23,201 nucleotides of DNA from a virus. The stretch covers positions 1-23,201 of IMG/VR virus record IMGVR_UViG_3300048839_000034; one strand, given 5' to 3'. The notes below the pieces were generated by a model. The model was not told the DNA's origin. It worked only from the letters and a program-made list of their open reading frames with translations, and did no database searches. Position numbers and translations under genes: made by a program. Within the stretch, counting starts at the first letter, position 1. Each line of letters opens with the position of its first letter. This document shows positions 13,138 to 21,910 of the stretch, one piece after another.

Positions 13138-16100
13138 TCAGCCGCCCTTCAGCATCGAGCGCACGGTCGGCAGGTTCTTGCGGAGGTGCATGATCGTGAC
13201 TTGCTCGCCTTCCGCGCCAGCCATTGCCTCGGCCACGCGGCTGCGATCGTCCACGAGCACGAACCGCTGCGCCATCGTCGCTGCGCCACCGCGGGCAGCA
13301 AGACCGCCGTTCATCACGTTCCGGGGGTCGCTCTTGGACAGGACTTCCTCGTTCTTCTGCAAGATCGCCGGGTACTCGTCAGGACGCAGGCCGACGAGTC
13401 CGCCCGAGTGGTAGCGCGGTGCGTTGGCGAACCACGTCGGAGAGACATTCCGCGAGCGGTTCGATCCCTGACCGACGACCATGCCGCTGTGAGCAACGGG
13501 AACGCCGATGGACCGCAGTGCGATGAGGATCTGCTGTCGGAGGATCGCCTTGGCAATCTCGGCGAGCACGTCGGCAAGCGTCTGCAGGATCGTCTGACCG
13601 ACAGCCTTGAAGACATCCCCCCACTTGGCCGTGCCTTGCGCAACCTTCGTCAGCGACTCTTGCAATGCGTTGAGCGAGTTGTCAATGCCTTGCCCAATGC
13701 CACGCCGAATGATCTGACCCGTGCGGTCGAACTCGGCGTTCATCCGCTCGCCGCTGCCGATGGCGAGTAACAACTTGTCGATGAACTCCTGCACACGCAC
13801 GGGATCGAACGCACCGTCGATGGACAGTGCGAACTCGCGGCCGAGCGCCGCCAGTGCCTCGATCTGCGGCTGCAGTTGAGCAATGACCTCGCGCCGCTCG
13901 ACGTCGGCCTGCTGCTGCGTCAGGATGCCCGCAGCCTCCTTGTCGGCAATGGTGCGCAGCCGAGCCTCGCGGCTTTGCAGCAGATCATTGACCTGACTCT
14001 CGCGTCGCTGCAGTTCGTCCTTGATGAACTTCTGACGCTCAAGGATTTCCAGTTCGCGGATCGTCGCGTCGAGCCGGCGCCCGGCCTCGTCAGCAGGCGC
14101 CGTGTCACGTTGGTTCGCTTCGAGCGTTGCGCGGAAGTCGGCGATCTGTCGGTACGTGCCTTCGTAGGACTTCCGAATCGCCTCAAGGCGGGCGTCTAGT
14201 GAGTCCTTCTCCTTGCGGCCCGATGCAGCTTCAGCCTGCTCGATCTTCGACAGGATGGCTTCTTGTTCGGCCAGGAGTTTGTCGTTGAACTTGCGCGTCG
14301 TCTGCAACTTCAGTTGACCGACAGCCGTCTCAAGTTGCGCGAGGAACTGACTGGCCTGTTCGCCACCGAGTTTCTGAATGCGGCGCGCGAGCGCTTGGTA
14401 CTCGGTATCGATGGCTCCGAGTTGCGCAGACAACGTGTCGGTCTGCGACCGATCGATCTTGGCGTCGAGCGCTTCGAGGGCTCGCGTGATCGCCTCGATC
14501 TCGCGTTGCCGCTTGGCAATGTCGGCAGCGCTCGCCTCGCCGGACCCAGCCGGCGTGCGCTTCGGTGGGGCAAGGGTTGTTCCGGCTTGCTGAATCTTGA
14601 CTTGCTGCGGCTGTGCAGCAGCAATCGCCTCATCAGCAAGGTCGTTCCCAATCTCACGAATCCGCTTAAGGTCTTCTTCAGACTGGCGACGAATTTCTGC
14701 AACACGCGACGACACTTGTTCGTTCGTGCGGAACGTCAATGTGTCTATGGCCGACTGAATGCCTTCGCCCAATCCTTTCAAGCCGAGCGCATTGGCACCG
14801 GCCTTCAAGATCGTCAGAAGAGTGCGAGTAAAAACAGTTGACGAATTGAGAATGCGCTTGTACGCATTGCTGATGAGTCGCGGGAGGTCTTCCCACAGTT
14901 CCATCGCGCCGAACTTGATGCGCGACCACAGTTCGGCAAACCCCGTGACAAGCGCCACGCCGGCAAGCCGTACTTCGACGAACTTGTCTCGGAAATACGC
15001 GCCAATCTGCCAGCCGATGACGAATGCATTGAAGGCAAGAACTGCCTTTTGAACTAACGTCAGTGCTGTGCTAACGCCAAGAATCGCCTTCGCCGCAGCG
15101 CCGCCGCGCGTGACGATGCTTGCGAAGATATTGCCAGCAAAAGCCGCGACGACGACGACGAGTGCAGACTTGACCAGTTCTAGGTTCTCAACCAAGAACC
15201 GAAGTACATTCGCAACGGAACTGAATGCCGACGAAAGGTCTCTGGCGAACTGCTTCCCGTCGTCGCTGCGGAAGAACTCCTGCAACTCGCGCAGCAGATT
15301 GACGTAGGCATCGGCAAAGCCGGCGTCGGCAATCTCCTTCTTGAAGAACAGGACCGAGTTGTTGAAGCGCTGCTGCTCGGCGTCCAGGGAGCGAAGCGCC
15401 GGGCTCAGTGCTCCTTGTGCAGCACGACGGATCGACTCAGCAACCGTCAGCAAGTTCTCAGCACCGACCAAGCCCTGTTCAAGCGCCTTGTCGAGATTCG
15501 GGAAGACGTCTTTCAACGCCTCTTGCGCGAACGCGAACGCACCCGGCAAACGCTCGCCGATCTGCTGCCTCAGTTCTTCAGCCTGAATCTTGCCCTTCGA
15601 GAACGACTGCCCGAGTGCGTTGAATAGGCCGTTCAACTCGTCCGGCGTCAAGTTGATGACCCGAGCGACCTCTGCGAACGACTCGAAGATGAACCGTGTC
15701 TCGTCCAGGCCCGCGCCGCTGCGACGTGCGGCGGCCGAGAACTTCGCGTAGCTCTTGCTTGCGAACTCGAAGTTGACGCCAAGCCGCTCGGCTTGCTCGG
15801 CGAGATATTCAATCTCTTCGGCGACTTCAGGGCCTGTCGCGTCAGTGTCGAACGCAAACGCCAGGGTATTCGCCAAGCCCTGACGCTGCGTGAAGGCACG
15901 AAGCGAATCGCCAGCCAGTCCGATGACACCCTGCAGCCCGACATAGGCTGCAGTCAGCGCAAGAACCTCACCTCGGATGCGCTGAATCAGCGACAGCGTG
16001 GTCCGGCCTTCGTCACGGAACAACGAGAAGCCCTTGGCGCCCCCCTTGGTCGTCTCGACGTTGTAGGTCTTGACTGCCGTCGTGAGTTGCTTCGTGGCCT

Positions 16101-17544
16101 CGGTTGCCGTGCGAGCACCGCGAGCAAGCCGCTCTTGCGCTTCACCTAGGTTGCGGTTGTCGATGCCAGCCGCACGCAGCGCGTCGCGTGACTGCCGCGT
16201 GACTGCAATCTGATCGCGCAGTGCCGCGGCAGCACGCTTGACGCGCGCCTCGGCCTCTGCGAGAGGCTTGATGAACTGCTGCGCCGAGTCGCCGCCTGCC
16301 CGGACTGCCGCCGCGTACTGCGTGACCTGTGCTCGCGCCTGACTCAGTTCACTTCGCGTGGCCCGCAGAGCCGCAGCCTGTTTCCTGAAATCATCGATGA
16401 GGCGGGCCTGCCCGGAGATGGCGTCCTGAGCCGCACGGAGATTCCTGAATTGATCTGCGACGTCCTTGACTGGCCCGTTGATCTTGGAGATCCCCGATGC
16501 GAGTTCCTGGATCTGCTTCTCGACCCCATCAAGGGTCTCGCGGGCCTTCTCGGCTGGCGACGTGATCTGTTTGATCGCATCGGCCACGGAGACGATCTTC
16601 GGCCGCAGGTTCGTCGAGGCGCGGGCGAGAGTGCTGTACTGGCGTGCTGCCGCTTCAGCGTCGTCTGCGGTCTTGCGCAGCCCGGCATCACGCTTGTTCG
16701 CTTCCTCGATCTTCCGTTGGTTCTCAAGGTAGCGCCGGGTGAACTCTTCGGACTCACGGATCGCCGCGAGTTCGCTGTCGGCTTGCACACGACCGCGGCG
16801 CTGCTGCTCGAACTGCGCGGCATGCTGGATGATCGCCAGTCGGTCAGCCTCGGCCTGCTCGATCTTCTTGATCGCTGCGACACGCTGATCGGCAGCTAGG
16901 CGCGCGTCGGCCTCATTGCCGGCCTGCAGGCGTTGAAGCAGTTGTTGCTCACGCGCGAAGTCGCGCGCAGCCGCCTTGCCTTCTTCGAGCGTCTTGTTGT
17001 AGTTCGTCAGTTCGCCGCGCGCACGGTTGAACGCAGTCGCTGCGGCGAGAACCTGTTCGTCGACTCGCGCGATGGCGGCAGCGACATTCGACGTGTCGTC
17101 GCCGGTTTCCTTGAGCGCGGCTTCAAGGTTCTCGAACGACTGACGGAATCCAGTCAGCCGCTTCTCGGCATTCTGATAGGCGAGTGTGAGGCGCTGCAGC
17201 CGCGCCTGTTGCTCGTCGCTGCGATTCTCGCCGAGCTTGGCGTTGAACGCATCGAGCGAGTTGCGGGCCTTCTCGACAGCCGCTTGCTGCTTCTCGATCT
17301 GTTCGGTGAGTTTCTGCAGTTCCTGCAAGGCGCCGCGCCGGGCGCCGAGTTCCTGCTGAACCTGCTTGAGCGCTTCCTGCGAAGCGGTCAGTTCCTTGAA
17401 GGAGCTTTCGCCGCGCCGAGCGGCAGCGGCTTGCGCGTCGAGCGCCTTTTCGAGATCGACAATCGACTTGGTGATCGACTCAAGATCGCGGCCCCCTTGC
17501 AACCGGGCCTTGATGAGAAGTTCGACTTGCTTCTGGTCAATCAC
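13138..17544 (-). CDS. Tail tape measure protein (1468 aa)
   Basis: This is the longest gene of the window. The start is GTG 17544-17542, overlapping the chaperone extension by eight bases, with GAAGAGG upstream. Residues 1-500 are a nearly continuous Ala/Gln/Glu/Arg-rich coiled coil. Residues about 550-740 are the tape measure domain (YLAEQAERLGVNFEFASKSY, FSKGKIQAEELRQQIGERLP). Residues about 785-850 hold hydrophobic stretches (LVKSALVVVVAAFAGNIFAS, VLAFNAFVIGWQIGAYF). The C-terminal third returns to coiled coil and ends with MVVGQGSNRSR...HLRKNLPTVRSMLKGG. Tape measure proteins set tail length and help DNA entry into the host. At about 0.15 nm per residue a tail near 220 nm is expected. 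Confidence 0.95.
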   Translation of the reverse strand: MIDQKQVELLIKARLQGGRDLESITKSIVDLEKALDAQAAAARRGESSFKELTASQEALKQVQQELGARRGALQELQKLTEQIEKQQAAVEKARNSLDAFNAKLGENRSDEQQARLQRLTLAYQNAEKRLTGFRQSFENLEAALKETGDDTSNVAAAIARVDEQVLAAATAFNRARGELTNYNKTLEEGKAAARDFAREQQLLQRLQAGNEADARLAADQRVAAIKKIEQAEADRLAIIQHAAQFEQQRRGRVQADSELAAIRESEEFTRRYLENQRKIEEANKRDAGLRKTADDAEAAARQYSTLARASTNLRPKIVSVADAIKQITSPAEKARETLDGVEKQIQELASGISKINGPVKDVADQFRNLRAAQDAISGQARLIDDFRKQAAALRATRSELSQARAQVTQYAAAVRAGGDSAQQFIKPLAEAEARVKRAAAALRDQIAVTRQSRDALRAAGIDNRNLGEAQERLARGARTATEATKQLTTAVKTYNVETTKGGAKGFSLFRDEGRTTLSLIQRIRGEVLALTAAYVGLQGVIGLAGDSLRAFTQRQGLANTLAFAFDTDATGPEVAEEIEYLAEQAERLGVNFEFASKSYAKFSAAARRSGAGLDETRFIFESFAEVARVINLTPDELNGLFNALGQSFSKGKIQAEELRQQIGERLPGAFAFAQEALKDVFPNLDKALEQGLVGAENLLTVAESIRRAAQGALSPALRSLDAEQQRFNNSVLFFKKEIADAGFADAYVNLLRELQEFFRSDDGKQFARDLSSAFSSVANVLRFLVENLELVKSALVVVVAAFAGNIFASIVTRGGAAAKAILGVSTALTLVQKAVLAFNAFVIGWQIGAYFRDKFVEVRLAGVALVTGFAELWSRIKFGAMELWEDLPRLISNAYKRILNSSTVFTRTLLTILKAGANALGLKGLGEGIQSAIDTLTFRTNEQVSSRVAEIRRQSEEDLKRIREIGNDLADEAIAAAQPQQVKIQQAGTTLAPPKRTPAGSGEASAADIAKRQREIEAITRALEALDAKIDRSQTDTLSAQLGAIDTEYQALARRIQKLGGEQASQFLAQLETAVGQLKLQTTRKFNDKLLAEQEAILSKIEQAEAASGRKEKDSLDARLEAIRKSYEGTYRQIADFRATLEANQRDTAPADEAGRRLDATIRELEILERQKFIKDELQRRESQVNDLLQSREARLRTIADKEAAGILTQQQADVERREVIAQLQPQIEALAALGREFALSIDGAFDPVRVQEFIDKLLLAIGSGERMNAEFDRTGQIIRRGIGQGIDNSLNALQESLTKVAQGTAKWGDVFKAVGQTILQTLADVLAEIAKAILRQQILIALRSIGVPVAHSGMVVGQGSNRSRNVSPTWFANAPRYHSGGLVGLRPDEYPAILQKNEEVLSKSDPRNVMNGGLAARGGAATMAQRFVLVDDRSRVAEAMAGAEGEQVTIMHLRKNLPTVRSMLKGG

Positions 17545-18213
17545 TTTCGTCGAGCCTCTTCAGTACCTTAGCCAGTTGCTTGCCGGCTTTGGAGTCGAAC
17601 ACTGAAGCAATGACCATCTGCATCTGCGCCGCATCTGCTCGCCGTCGTGCGGCTTGGCGTTGCCTGATGATCCGTGCCTCCGACCACGCGAATCCGATGG
17701 GGTAGTTCCTTGCTTCGGTGTGGCCCTCCGAAAGCAGCAGACTCACATCGCGGCGAAGACCTTGGTAGAACCGGATTACCCGATTCTCGCCGTCGTCTTC
17801 GTGATCTTGTTGCTCACTTCCGTCTTCTTCAGGAGCGCCGCGATTAGCTCCATCGCTTTTTTTATGCCACCCACGTCGTTGAACGTGAGTTCGCCGATGT
17901 CGAGAAGTGCCTGCACCTGGATCGGGAAAGGCAACCGCTCGGCATCCTTGGCAGAACCCTCGCCGGCCGCCAACGCGATGACGTTTGCAGCGAATCCCGG
18001 AGCATTCGACACCACAGACAGCACGAGCGGCTGCATCTTCTGCGCGTCCATCTGTTCCAGGTTCCCGAACAACTCGAACAGCGATTCGAGATCCGGGAAG
18101 TGCTCGCGCACGAGCACCGCCACGTCGTTGAGACCGAGTCCCCGGACCTGGAACGAGTTCGTCGTTCCGATCTGGATGACCCGGTGCTCTGGCTGAAAGC
18201 CTGCGAGGGGCAT
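17537..18213 (-). CDS. Tail assembly chaperone, -1 frameshift fusion product (G-T type, 225 aa)
   Basis: The zero frame is read from ATG 18213 to Lys119 (codon 17859-17857). A -1 shift on the A7 run then continues with AGC (17857-17855) and stays open for 106 codons to the stop at 17537-17539. The added part begins SDGANRGAPEEDGSEQQDHE and includes FYQGLRRDVSLLLSEGHTEA, ARIIRQRQAARRRADAAQMQ and ends KVLKRLDESD. An independent start for the downstream frame is doubtful: only a GTG at 17746 exists, without a ribosome binding site. Lambda gpGT is the model. Such fusions bind the tape measure and tail tube proteins during assembly and are absent from the virion. Confidence 0.85.
17776..18213 (-). 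CDS. Tail assembly chaperone, zero-frame product (G type, 145 aa)
   Basis: MPLAGFQPEHRVIQIGTTNS... starts at ATG 18213-18211 with GGAGT five bases upstream, between tail tube and tape measure genes, the usual place of gpG-like chaperones. It is predicted to be mostly helical (DVAVLVREHFPDLESLFELF, VQALLDIGELTFNDVGGIKK). Without frameshifting it ends 26 residues after the slippery site with AMELIAALLKKTEVSNKITK and TTARIG. The abundant short product and the rarer fused product normally act in a fixed ratio. Confidence 0.88.
   Translation of the reverse strand: MPLAGFQPEHRVIQIGTTNSFQVRGLGLNDVAVLVREHFPDLESLFELFGNLEQMDAQKMQPLVLSVVSNAPGFAANVIALAAGEGSAKDAERLPFPIQVQALLDIGELTFNDVGGIKKAMELIAALLKKTEVSNKITKTTARIG
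17832..17863 (-). promoter_or_regulatory. Programmed -1 frameshift signal: A7 slippery run plus stem-loop
   Basis: Minus-strand reading is GGC ATA AAA AAA GCG in the zero frame. The seven A residues (17863-17857) form a perfect A-AAA-AAA slippery heptamer in the correct phase. Five bases later GGAGC (17851-17847) can pair with GCTCC (17836-17832) around a 10-base loop, a possible stimulating stem. The -1 frame is open from the slip site to 17537, which is the decisive support. Confidence 0.85.
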
Positions 18214-18225
18214 GCGTTACTCCGA

Positions 18226-19053
18226 TCAGCTCGCCACTGCGCGACCGTCGATGTAGACGCCCTGGATGTTGGACGCCTTCTGCAGCACCTCGAAGGTGAA
18301 CGACATGGTTTGCCAGTCGTCGCCTTTCAGGTTGTAGTCGCCGTTCGGCGACAGCTTGCAGTACGGCATGTAGTAGTCCCGGTTCGAGCCCTTCGGGTTG
18401 TCGGCCACGAAGCGCAGCGCACCGTAGATCGACTGCGACTTCGAGATCACCTGTTCACGGGTGGCGGCGGCCACGTCGTAGGTGATCTCGATTTCCGTGT
18501 CGTCCGGGATGTCCGCGGAACCCGGGATGATGTAGAGACGGCCGAGCGCCTCGTCGACTTCCCAGTTGGTTGCAGCCGCGACGTTGGTCGCAAAGCCGAC
18601 ACCCTTGGCAATGACGACGTTGCTGACGATCCGCACACCACTGGGGTTCGTCTCGCTCGCACCGATCTGGTAGAACATGCCCTGCTTGACCGTCACGACT
18701 TGCGTCGAGGCCACGGCAGCGGATTGCACTTCACTGGTCGCGCCGTCCGACAGGAACAGCAACGCGAGGTTCGTCGCGTCGATGTGGTCCGTCGTCAGCG
18801 TGCCGGTGCGATCGAGTTGCAGCGACACGGAGTCGTCCTTGACCCGAATGCCGCCCTCCGACGAGAAGTGATCCAACACCTCTTCCTCGGACGTCATGTT
18901 GAATTCGGTCGTGTTGCCGAAGTAGCGCTCGCCCTCGCCTTGCGTGGCAGCGGTGATGCCGGCAGCAACCTGTGCCGGCGTGAAGCGGTCGAAGAAGACC
19001 CGGCCACGGCCGAGCGTGTAGTTCTTGCCGCCGAGATCGGACGTGATGGGCAT
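18226..19053 (-). CDS. Major tail tube protein (275 aa)
   Basis: MPITSDLGGKNYTLGRGRVF is the kind of opening found in tail tube proteins of siphoviruses of this type. FFDRFTPAQVAAG, ERYFGNTTEFNMTSEEEVLD, GIRVKDDSVSLQLDRTGTLT and a C-terminal WQTMSFTFEVLQKA complete the pattern. A strong TAGGAGC ribosome binding site precedes ATG 19053-19051, as expected for a protein made in hundreds of copies. It stands directly before the chaperone pair and tape measure gene. It would polymerise into the hexameric rings of the tail shaft. Confidence 0.88.
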   Translation of the reverse strand: MPITSDLGGKNYTLGRGRVFFDRFTPAQVAAGITAATQGEGERYFGNTTEFNMTSEEEVLDHFSSEGGIRVKDDSVSLQLDRTGTLTTDHIDATNLALLFLSDGATSEVQSAAVASTQVVTVKQGMFYQIGASETNPSGVRIVSNVVIAKGVGFATNVAAATNWEVDEALGRLYIIPGSADIPDDTEIEITYDVAAATREQVISKSQSIYGALRFVADNPKGSNRDYYMPYCKLSPNGDYNLKGDDWQTMSFTFEVLQKASNIQGVYIDGRAVAS

Positions 19054-19097
19054 TGCTTGCTCCTACAGTGGATGGGAAAACAGCAAGTGGATTTTAA

Positions 19098-19613
19098 CTA
19101 CGAGGTAATCCGAGCGAGCCCCACTTGCACAGGGAGATAGAAAAAGCTCCTGCTCGAAACGTTCTCGGTCGGCGGCCGAACAATGCCGGCGCCAGCCTCG
19201 AATGACGTGATCAGCCCGCCGAGAAGGAAATGCTCGGGGTACTTTCCGCCGCCGTCGCTCGTTCGACGACGGTTCACTCGGTCGAGCCGCTGCTCGACGT
19301 CATCGAGCAGGCTGTAAACAGGATCGGACGGATTGATCTTGTCGTCCGGGCACCAACCCTGGATCAGCAGCGACCATTGCTCGCGTCGCGCTTCCGATTC
19401 ACTGCCGTAGACCGATGGCCCGGGACGCGGCGATTCGAGGATCGAGAGCATCGTCGCCGGGTCGCTGTCGCTGAAGCGAGCACGGCCGCGGAACACCAAG
19501 CCGTCGAGCGTCGCAGGAAGTGCAGGCGTCACGCCGGCAATCGGCGTTAGCGTTGTGCCTTCCAAGAGCGTCGTCAACGCCTTGAGGACTTGCAGGCGAT
19601 AGGAGTCAGCCAC
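19098..19613 (-). CDS. Putative tail terminator protein (171 aa)
   Basis: The start is GTG 19613-19611, overlapping the upstream gene by eight bases. No ATG fits. MADSYRLQVLKALTTLLEGT (first helix), LDGLVFRGRARFSDSDPATM, a REQWSLLIQGWCPDD strand and a PVYSLLDDVEQRLDRVNRRR helix agree with the small alpha/beta fold of tail terminators that cap the tube below the head. The position just before the tail tube gene matches lambda gpU. The assignment rests on pattern and order. Confidence 0.75.
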   Translation of the reverse strand: MADSYRLQVLKALTTLLEGTTLTPIAGVTPALPATLDGLVFRGRARFSDSDPATMLSILESPRPGPSVYGSESEARREQWSLLIQGWCPDDKINPSDPVYSLLDDVEQRLDRVNRRRTSDGGGKYPEHFLLGGLITSFEAGAGIVRPPTENVSSRSFFYLPVQVGLARITS

Positions 19614-20217
19614 GGCGGCTCAACCTGTCGAATTGACGAGTGAAATTCTGGAACAGTCGATCCTGGATCTCGGTCGTGCGGTCAGTGATGACGCCCGTCA
19701 TGACCTGATCGACGGACGGACCATAGAGAAGCCAGATCGGCAGCAATGTCTTGCCGCTGTTCTGCGTCAACTGCACAGGCTTGTAGGCCTTCTCGGGCCG
19801 CTGGCCTTCAGGAAGGCGAATAGCGAGACCGATGTTGTTGTTCCGCAGTTCGATCAAGAAGGCTCGACGCAACGAGACACGCTGCCCTCCGCGCACGCGC
19901 ACGATGATCTGCTTACCTCGCGTGTTCTCGCGTGTCGCGCCTTCGGCGAACCGGGCCAGCGACGTCGGACGATCACGGCCGACGATCGAACCTTCGAGCC
20001 TCGTGCGAGAAGCCCGCTTGCCGATGCCGTATCGGTTGCCCTTCAGATAGCCGCGAGGGAAGTTGATCTCGACTTCCATCTGGCGACGCACCGCCACTTC
20101 CTCGTCACGGAGGGTGTCGTTGACTGCGAAGAACGCAGCGTCTGTCGCAAGATCAGGCAGCGCGTCGAAATACCGACGCGCATCCTTCAGACCATCGACG
20201 ACGAACGCTACGCTCAT
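19606..20217 (-). CDS. gpZ-like minor tail/tail completion protein (203 aa)
   Basis: MSVAFVVDGLKDARRYFDAL, AFFAVNDTLRDEEVAVRRQM, then EINFPRGYLKG and the C-terminal LLYGPSVDQVMTGVI are typical of the prophage minor tail protein Z family, which lies between connector and terminator genes. Highly basic central part (GKRASRTRLEG, RENTRGKQIIVRVRGGQRVS). ATG 20217 overlaps the upstream stop by four bases. It would act in completing the head-tail joint. Lambda gpZ is known to be needed for correct tail function, although its exact mechanism is unclear. Confidence 0.78.
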   Translation of the reverse strand: MSVAFVVDGLKDARRYFDALPDLATDAAFFAVNDTLRDEEVAVRRQMEVEINFPRGYLKGNRYGIGKRASRTRLEGSIVGRDRPTSLARFAEGATRENTRGKQIIVRVRGGQRVSLRRAFLIELRNNNIGLAIRLPEGQRPEKAYKPVQLTQNSGKTLLPIWLLYGPSVDQVMTGVITDRTTEIQDRLFQNFTRQFDRLSRRG

Positions 20218-20573
20218 TTCCGAGTCACAACCCAGGCTTCTTCGAGTGGCCCGGTGGCCGGTTCCTTGTAGTCAAGGATGAACTCGACACCGGGATGCAA
20301 CTCGGGAATGGTGAAGACCCCACCCCGCTTGGTCGTGAACTCAAAGCCGTCCACGTCCTCGGGAATGAAGACGATTCGATCAACACCCTCGACGATCTCC
20401 GCGTAGCCGCCCTCTGCGAGATCCCCGTAGGGCCTACTGATGCGGTTGTGCCAGCGGACTCGGGTCTCGACGGGAGTGCTGATCGAATCATCCAAGTAGA
20501 ACGCCTGCACGCCGAGCGTCGTGTTGACCGCTCGACGTGCCGTGGCCTTCGCCTCTGCGAAGTTGAAGGTCAC
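20214..20573 (-). CDS. Putative head-tail joining/connector protein (119 aa)
   Basis: The start is GTG 20573-20571 with AAGGA seven bases upstream and a 4-base overlap (GTGA) with the preceding gene. MTFNFAEAKATARRAVNTTL, then GVQAFYLDDSISTPVETRVR, a GGYAEIVEGVDRIVFIPEDV segment and a final LDYKEPATGPLEEAWVVTRK resemble small connector proteins of the lambda FII/head-tail attachment class. Gene order (after capsid, before gpZ-like) supports this. No enzymatic motif. The fold assignment is tentative. Confidence 0.65.
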   Translation of the reverse strand: MTFNFAEAKATARRAVNTTLGVQAFYLDDSISTPVETRVRWHNRISRPYGDLAEGGYAEIVEGVDRIVFIPEDVDGFEFTTKRGGVFTIPELHPGVEFILDYKEPATGPLEEAWVVTRK

Positions 20574-20794
20574 AGGTCTTCCTTGACCTCGGACTTCTTG
20601 ACCTTCGTCGCAGACTTCTTGTCTTCGACGACGGTCATGTCAGCCGGGACGGTAGCGATGTTCGTCACGCTGCCGACGCGCTCGAAACGCTCGGCTTCTT
20701 CTTCGGTGAACTCGAACGGCATGCCGAGTTCCGGCCAAATGCGCTTGCCGTCGCGGCGAACGCTGACGGACACCACAGGGACTCGCTTGATCAT
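20570..20794 (-). CDS. Small head-region protein with charged C-terminus (74 aa)
   Basis: MIKRVPVVSVSVRRDGKRIW is followed by FTEEEAERFERVGSVTNIAT and a Lys/Glu-rich end (DKKSATKVKKSEVKEDL). AAGGAG lies six bases before ATG 20794-20792. It stands between capsid and connector genes, where many lambdoid phages have a small protein. I do not recognise a named function. A head-completion or connector-related role is possible. Confidence 0.72.
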   Translation of the reverse strand: MIKRVPVVSVSVRRDGKRIWPELGMPFEFTEEEAERFERVGSVTNIATVPADMTVVEDKKSATKVKKSEVKEDL

Positions 20795-20817
20795 CAGGGG
20801 CTCCTTGAGAGGAATGG

Positions 20818-20840
20818 GGGAGGGGTGTCAGACCCCTCCC
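20818..20840 (-). promoter_or_regulatory. Perfect 9-bp hairpin behind the major capsid gene
   Basis: GGGAGGGGT (20818-20826) and ACCCCTCCC (20832-20840) form a perfect GC-rich stem with a five-base loop. On the transcribed strand it lies 20 bases after the capsid stop and 23 bases before the next start. There is no run of U behind it, so it is not a canonical terminator. It may reduce read-through or protect the capsid mRNA end, giving more capsid than connector transcript. Confidence 0.7.
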
Positions 20841-20860
20841 TCCGTGTCGCCGTCAGGTCG

Positions 20861-21910
20861 TCAGACCGTCAGGATCTTGAAGCTCGCGTTCGGCTTCTTC
20901 GGGACCATCAGCGGCGCCGATTGCGTCATCAGGTACTCCACGCTCGGGTCTTCCTGCTGCCACATCTTCGGGAACCGCTCCATCGCCACGAGACCGGCGC
21001 GGAAGTCCTTGATGGCGCCGAAGCAACGCACGCCTTCCACGTCGCTGACACCGACCACGGTGTCTTGATCCAGGAAGAACTGCTCGGCGCCGTTCTCGTC
21101 AACGTACTTCGAGCGGTCGATCCACAGTTCGATCTGACCGCCGCCGAACACGCCACCGTAGGTGCCCATGTACTCCTGGCCCTCGAAGCCGTCGTAGGCC
21201 CGCTGGATGTTGACGTTCAGGCCACCGTAGTTGCGGTCCTGCAGTGCCTTCAGGTCGACCCGCGCCGCGAAGTTGGTCCAGGCGTTGCCGCCGAAGATCA
21301 CGCGACGAATGACGGCACCCGAGCGGTTGTGCGCGTTGATGCGCGCCACGCGGATGTCGTCGAGCGGATCGGCCGTGCCCTGATCCCACGCATCCGCGCC
21401 GCCGCCCACGTCGTAGGACAGCGATGCATGGCGCTGGAACGCCACCGTGGTCGTCGGGTAGTCGTCGCTCGCCAGCGTGACCGAGGCGTCGATGATCGCG
21501 CGAGCCGCCAGCCACTCGTAGCGGTTGGTCAGCAGCGCGTCATGCAAACGCAGGATCTCGGCCACGGCGGCGTCGCGGCGTTGCCCCAGGCTCAGACTGC
21601 CGGCGCCCAGCGCTTCACCCGCACGACGCTCGATGACCATGTTCGGGTCGACGGCGTGCTTGGGCTTGACGTAGGCCGGCTTGAAGGACAGCGACGAGTA
21701 GCCGCCCATCCCCATCACCTTGCCTTGGACGTTCGGCACCACCAGCGGCGCAAGCCGACGGTAGTCCTGATCCACCTTGTCGAAGAAGATTTCTTCGGTG
21801 TCGAAGTTGATCTGGCGCGGGAAGAACTGCAGCCAGAACGGAGTGATCGACTTGATGTGGCGCGTGACTTCCAGAAGTTGCGCCGTGCTGTACGGGCTGT
21901 TGAATGCCAT
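20861..21910 (-). CDS. Major capsid protein, lambda gpE-like (349 aa)
   Basis: The pattern of major capsid protein E runs through the protein: SITPFWLQFFPRQINFDTEE, then FDKVDQDYRRLAPLVVPNVQ, GKVMGMGGYSSLSFKPAYVK, PKHAVDPN and RRAGEALGAGSLSLGQRRDA. The C-terminal half has VRRIIFGG-like and MGTYGGVFGGGQIELWIDRS segments and ends with MVPKKPNASFKILTV. The length of 349 residues agrees with the family. GAGAGGA precedes ATG 21910-21908. Preceded by decoration protein and protease/scaffold genes, it would build the icosahedral shell with an HK97-type fold. Confidence 0.93.
   Translation of the reverse strand: MAFNSPYSTAQLLEVTRHIKSITPFWLQFFPRQINFDTEEIFFDKVDQDYRRLAPLVVPNVQGKVMGMGGYSSLSFKPAYVKPKHAVDPNMVIERRAGEALGAGSLSLGQRRDAAVAEILRLHDALLTNRYEWLAARAIIDASVTLASDDYPTTTVAFQRHASLSYDVGGGADAWDQGTADPLDDIRVARINAHNRSGAVIRRVIFGGNAWTNFAARVDLKALQDRNYGGLNVNIQRAYDGFEGQEYMGTYGGVFGGGQIELWIDRSKYVDENGAEQFFLDQDTVVGVSDVEGVRCFGAIKDFRAGLVAMERFPKMWQQEDPSVEYLMTQSAPLMVPKKPNASFKILTV

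Noticed and set aside
17537-17746. Independent 69-residue gene with a GTG start at 17746
   Set aside because: No ribosome binding site, and the same frame is open upstream to the A7 slip site. The frameshift fusion explains it better.
18100-19140. Plus-strand open frame of 346 codons across the tail tube gene
   Set aside because: Same antisense composition effect. The minus-strand tail tube gene has a strong ribosome binding site and fits the gene order.
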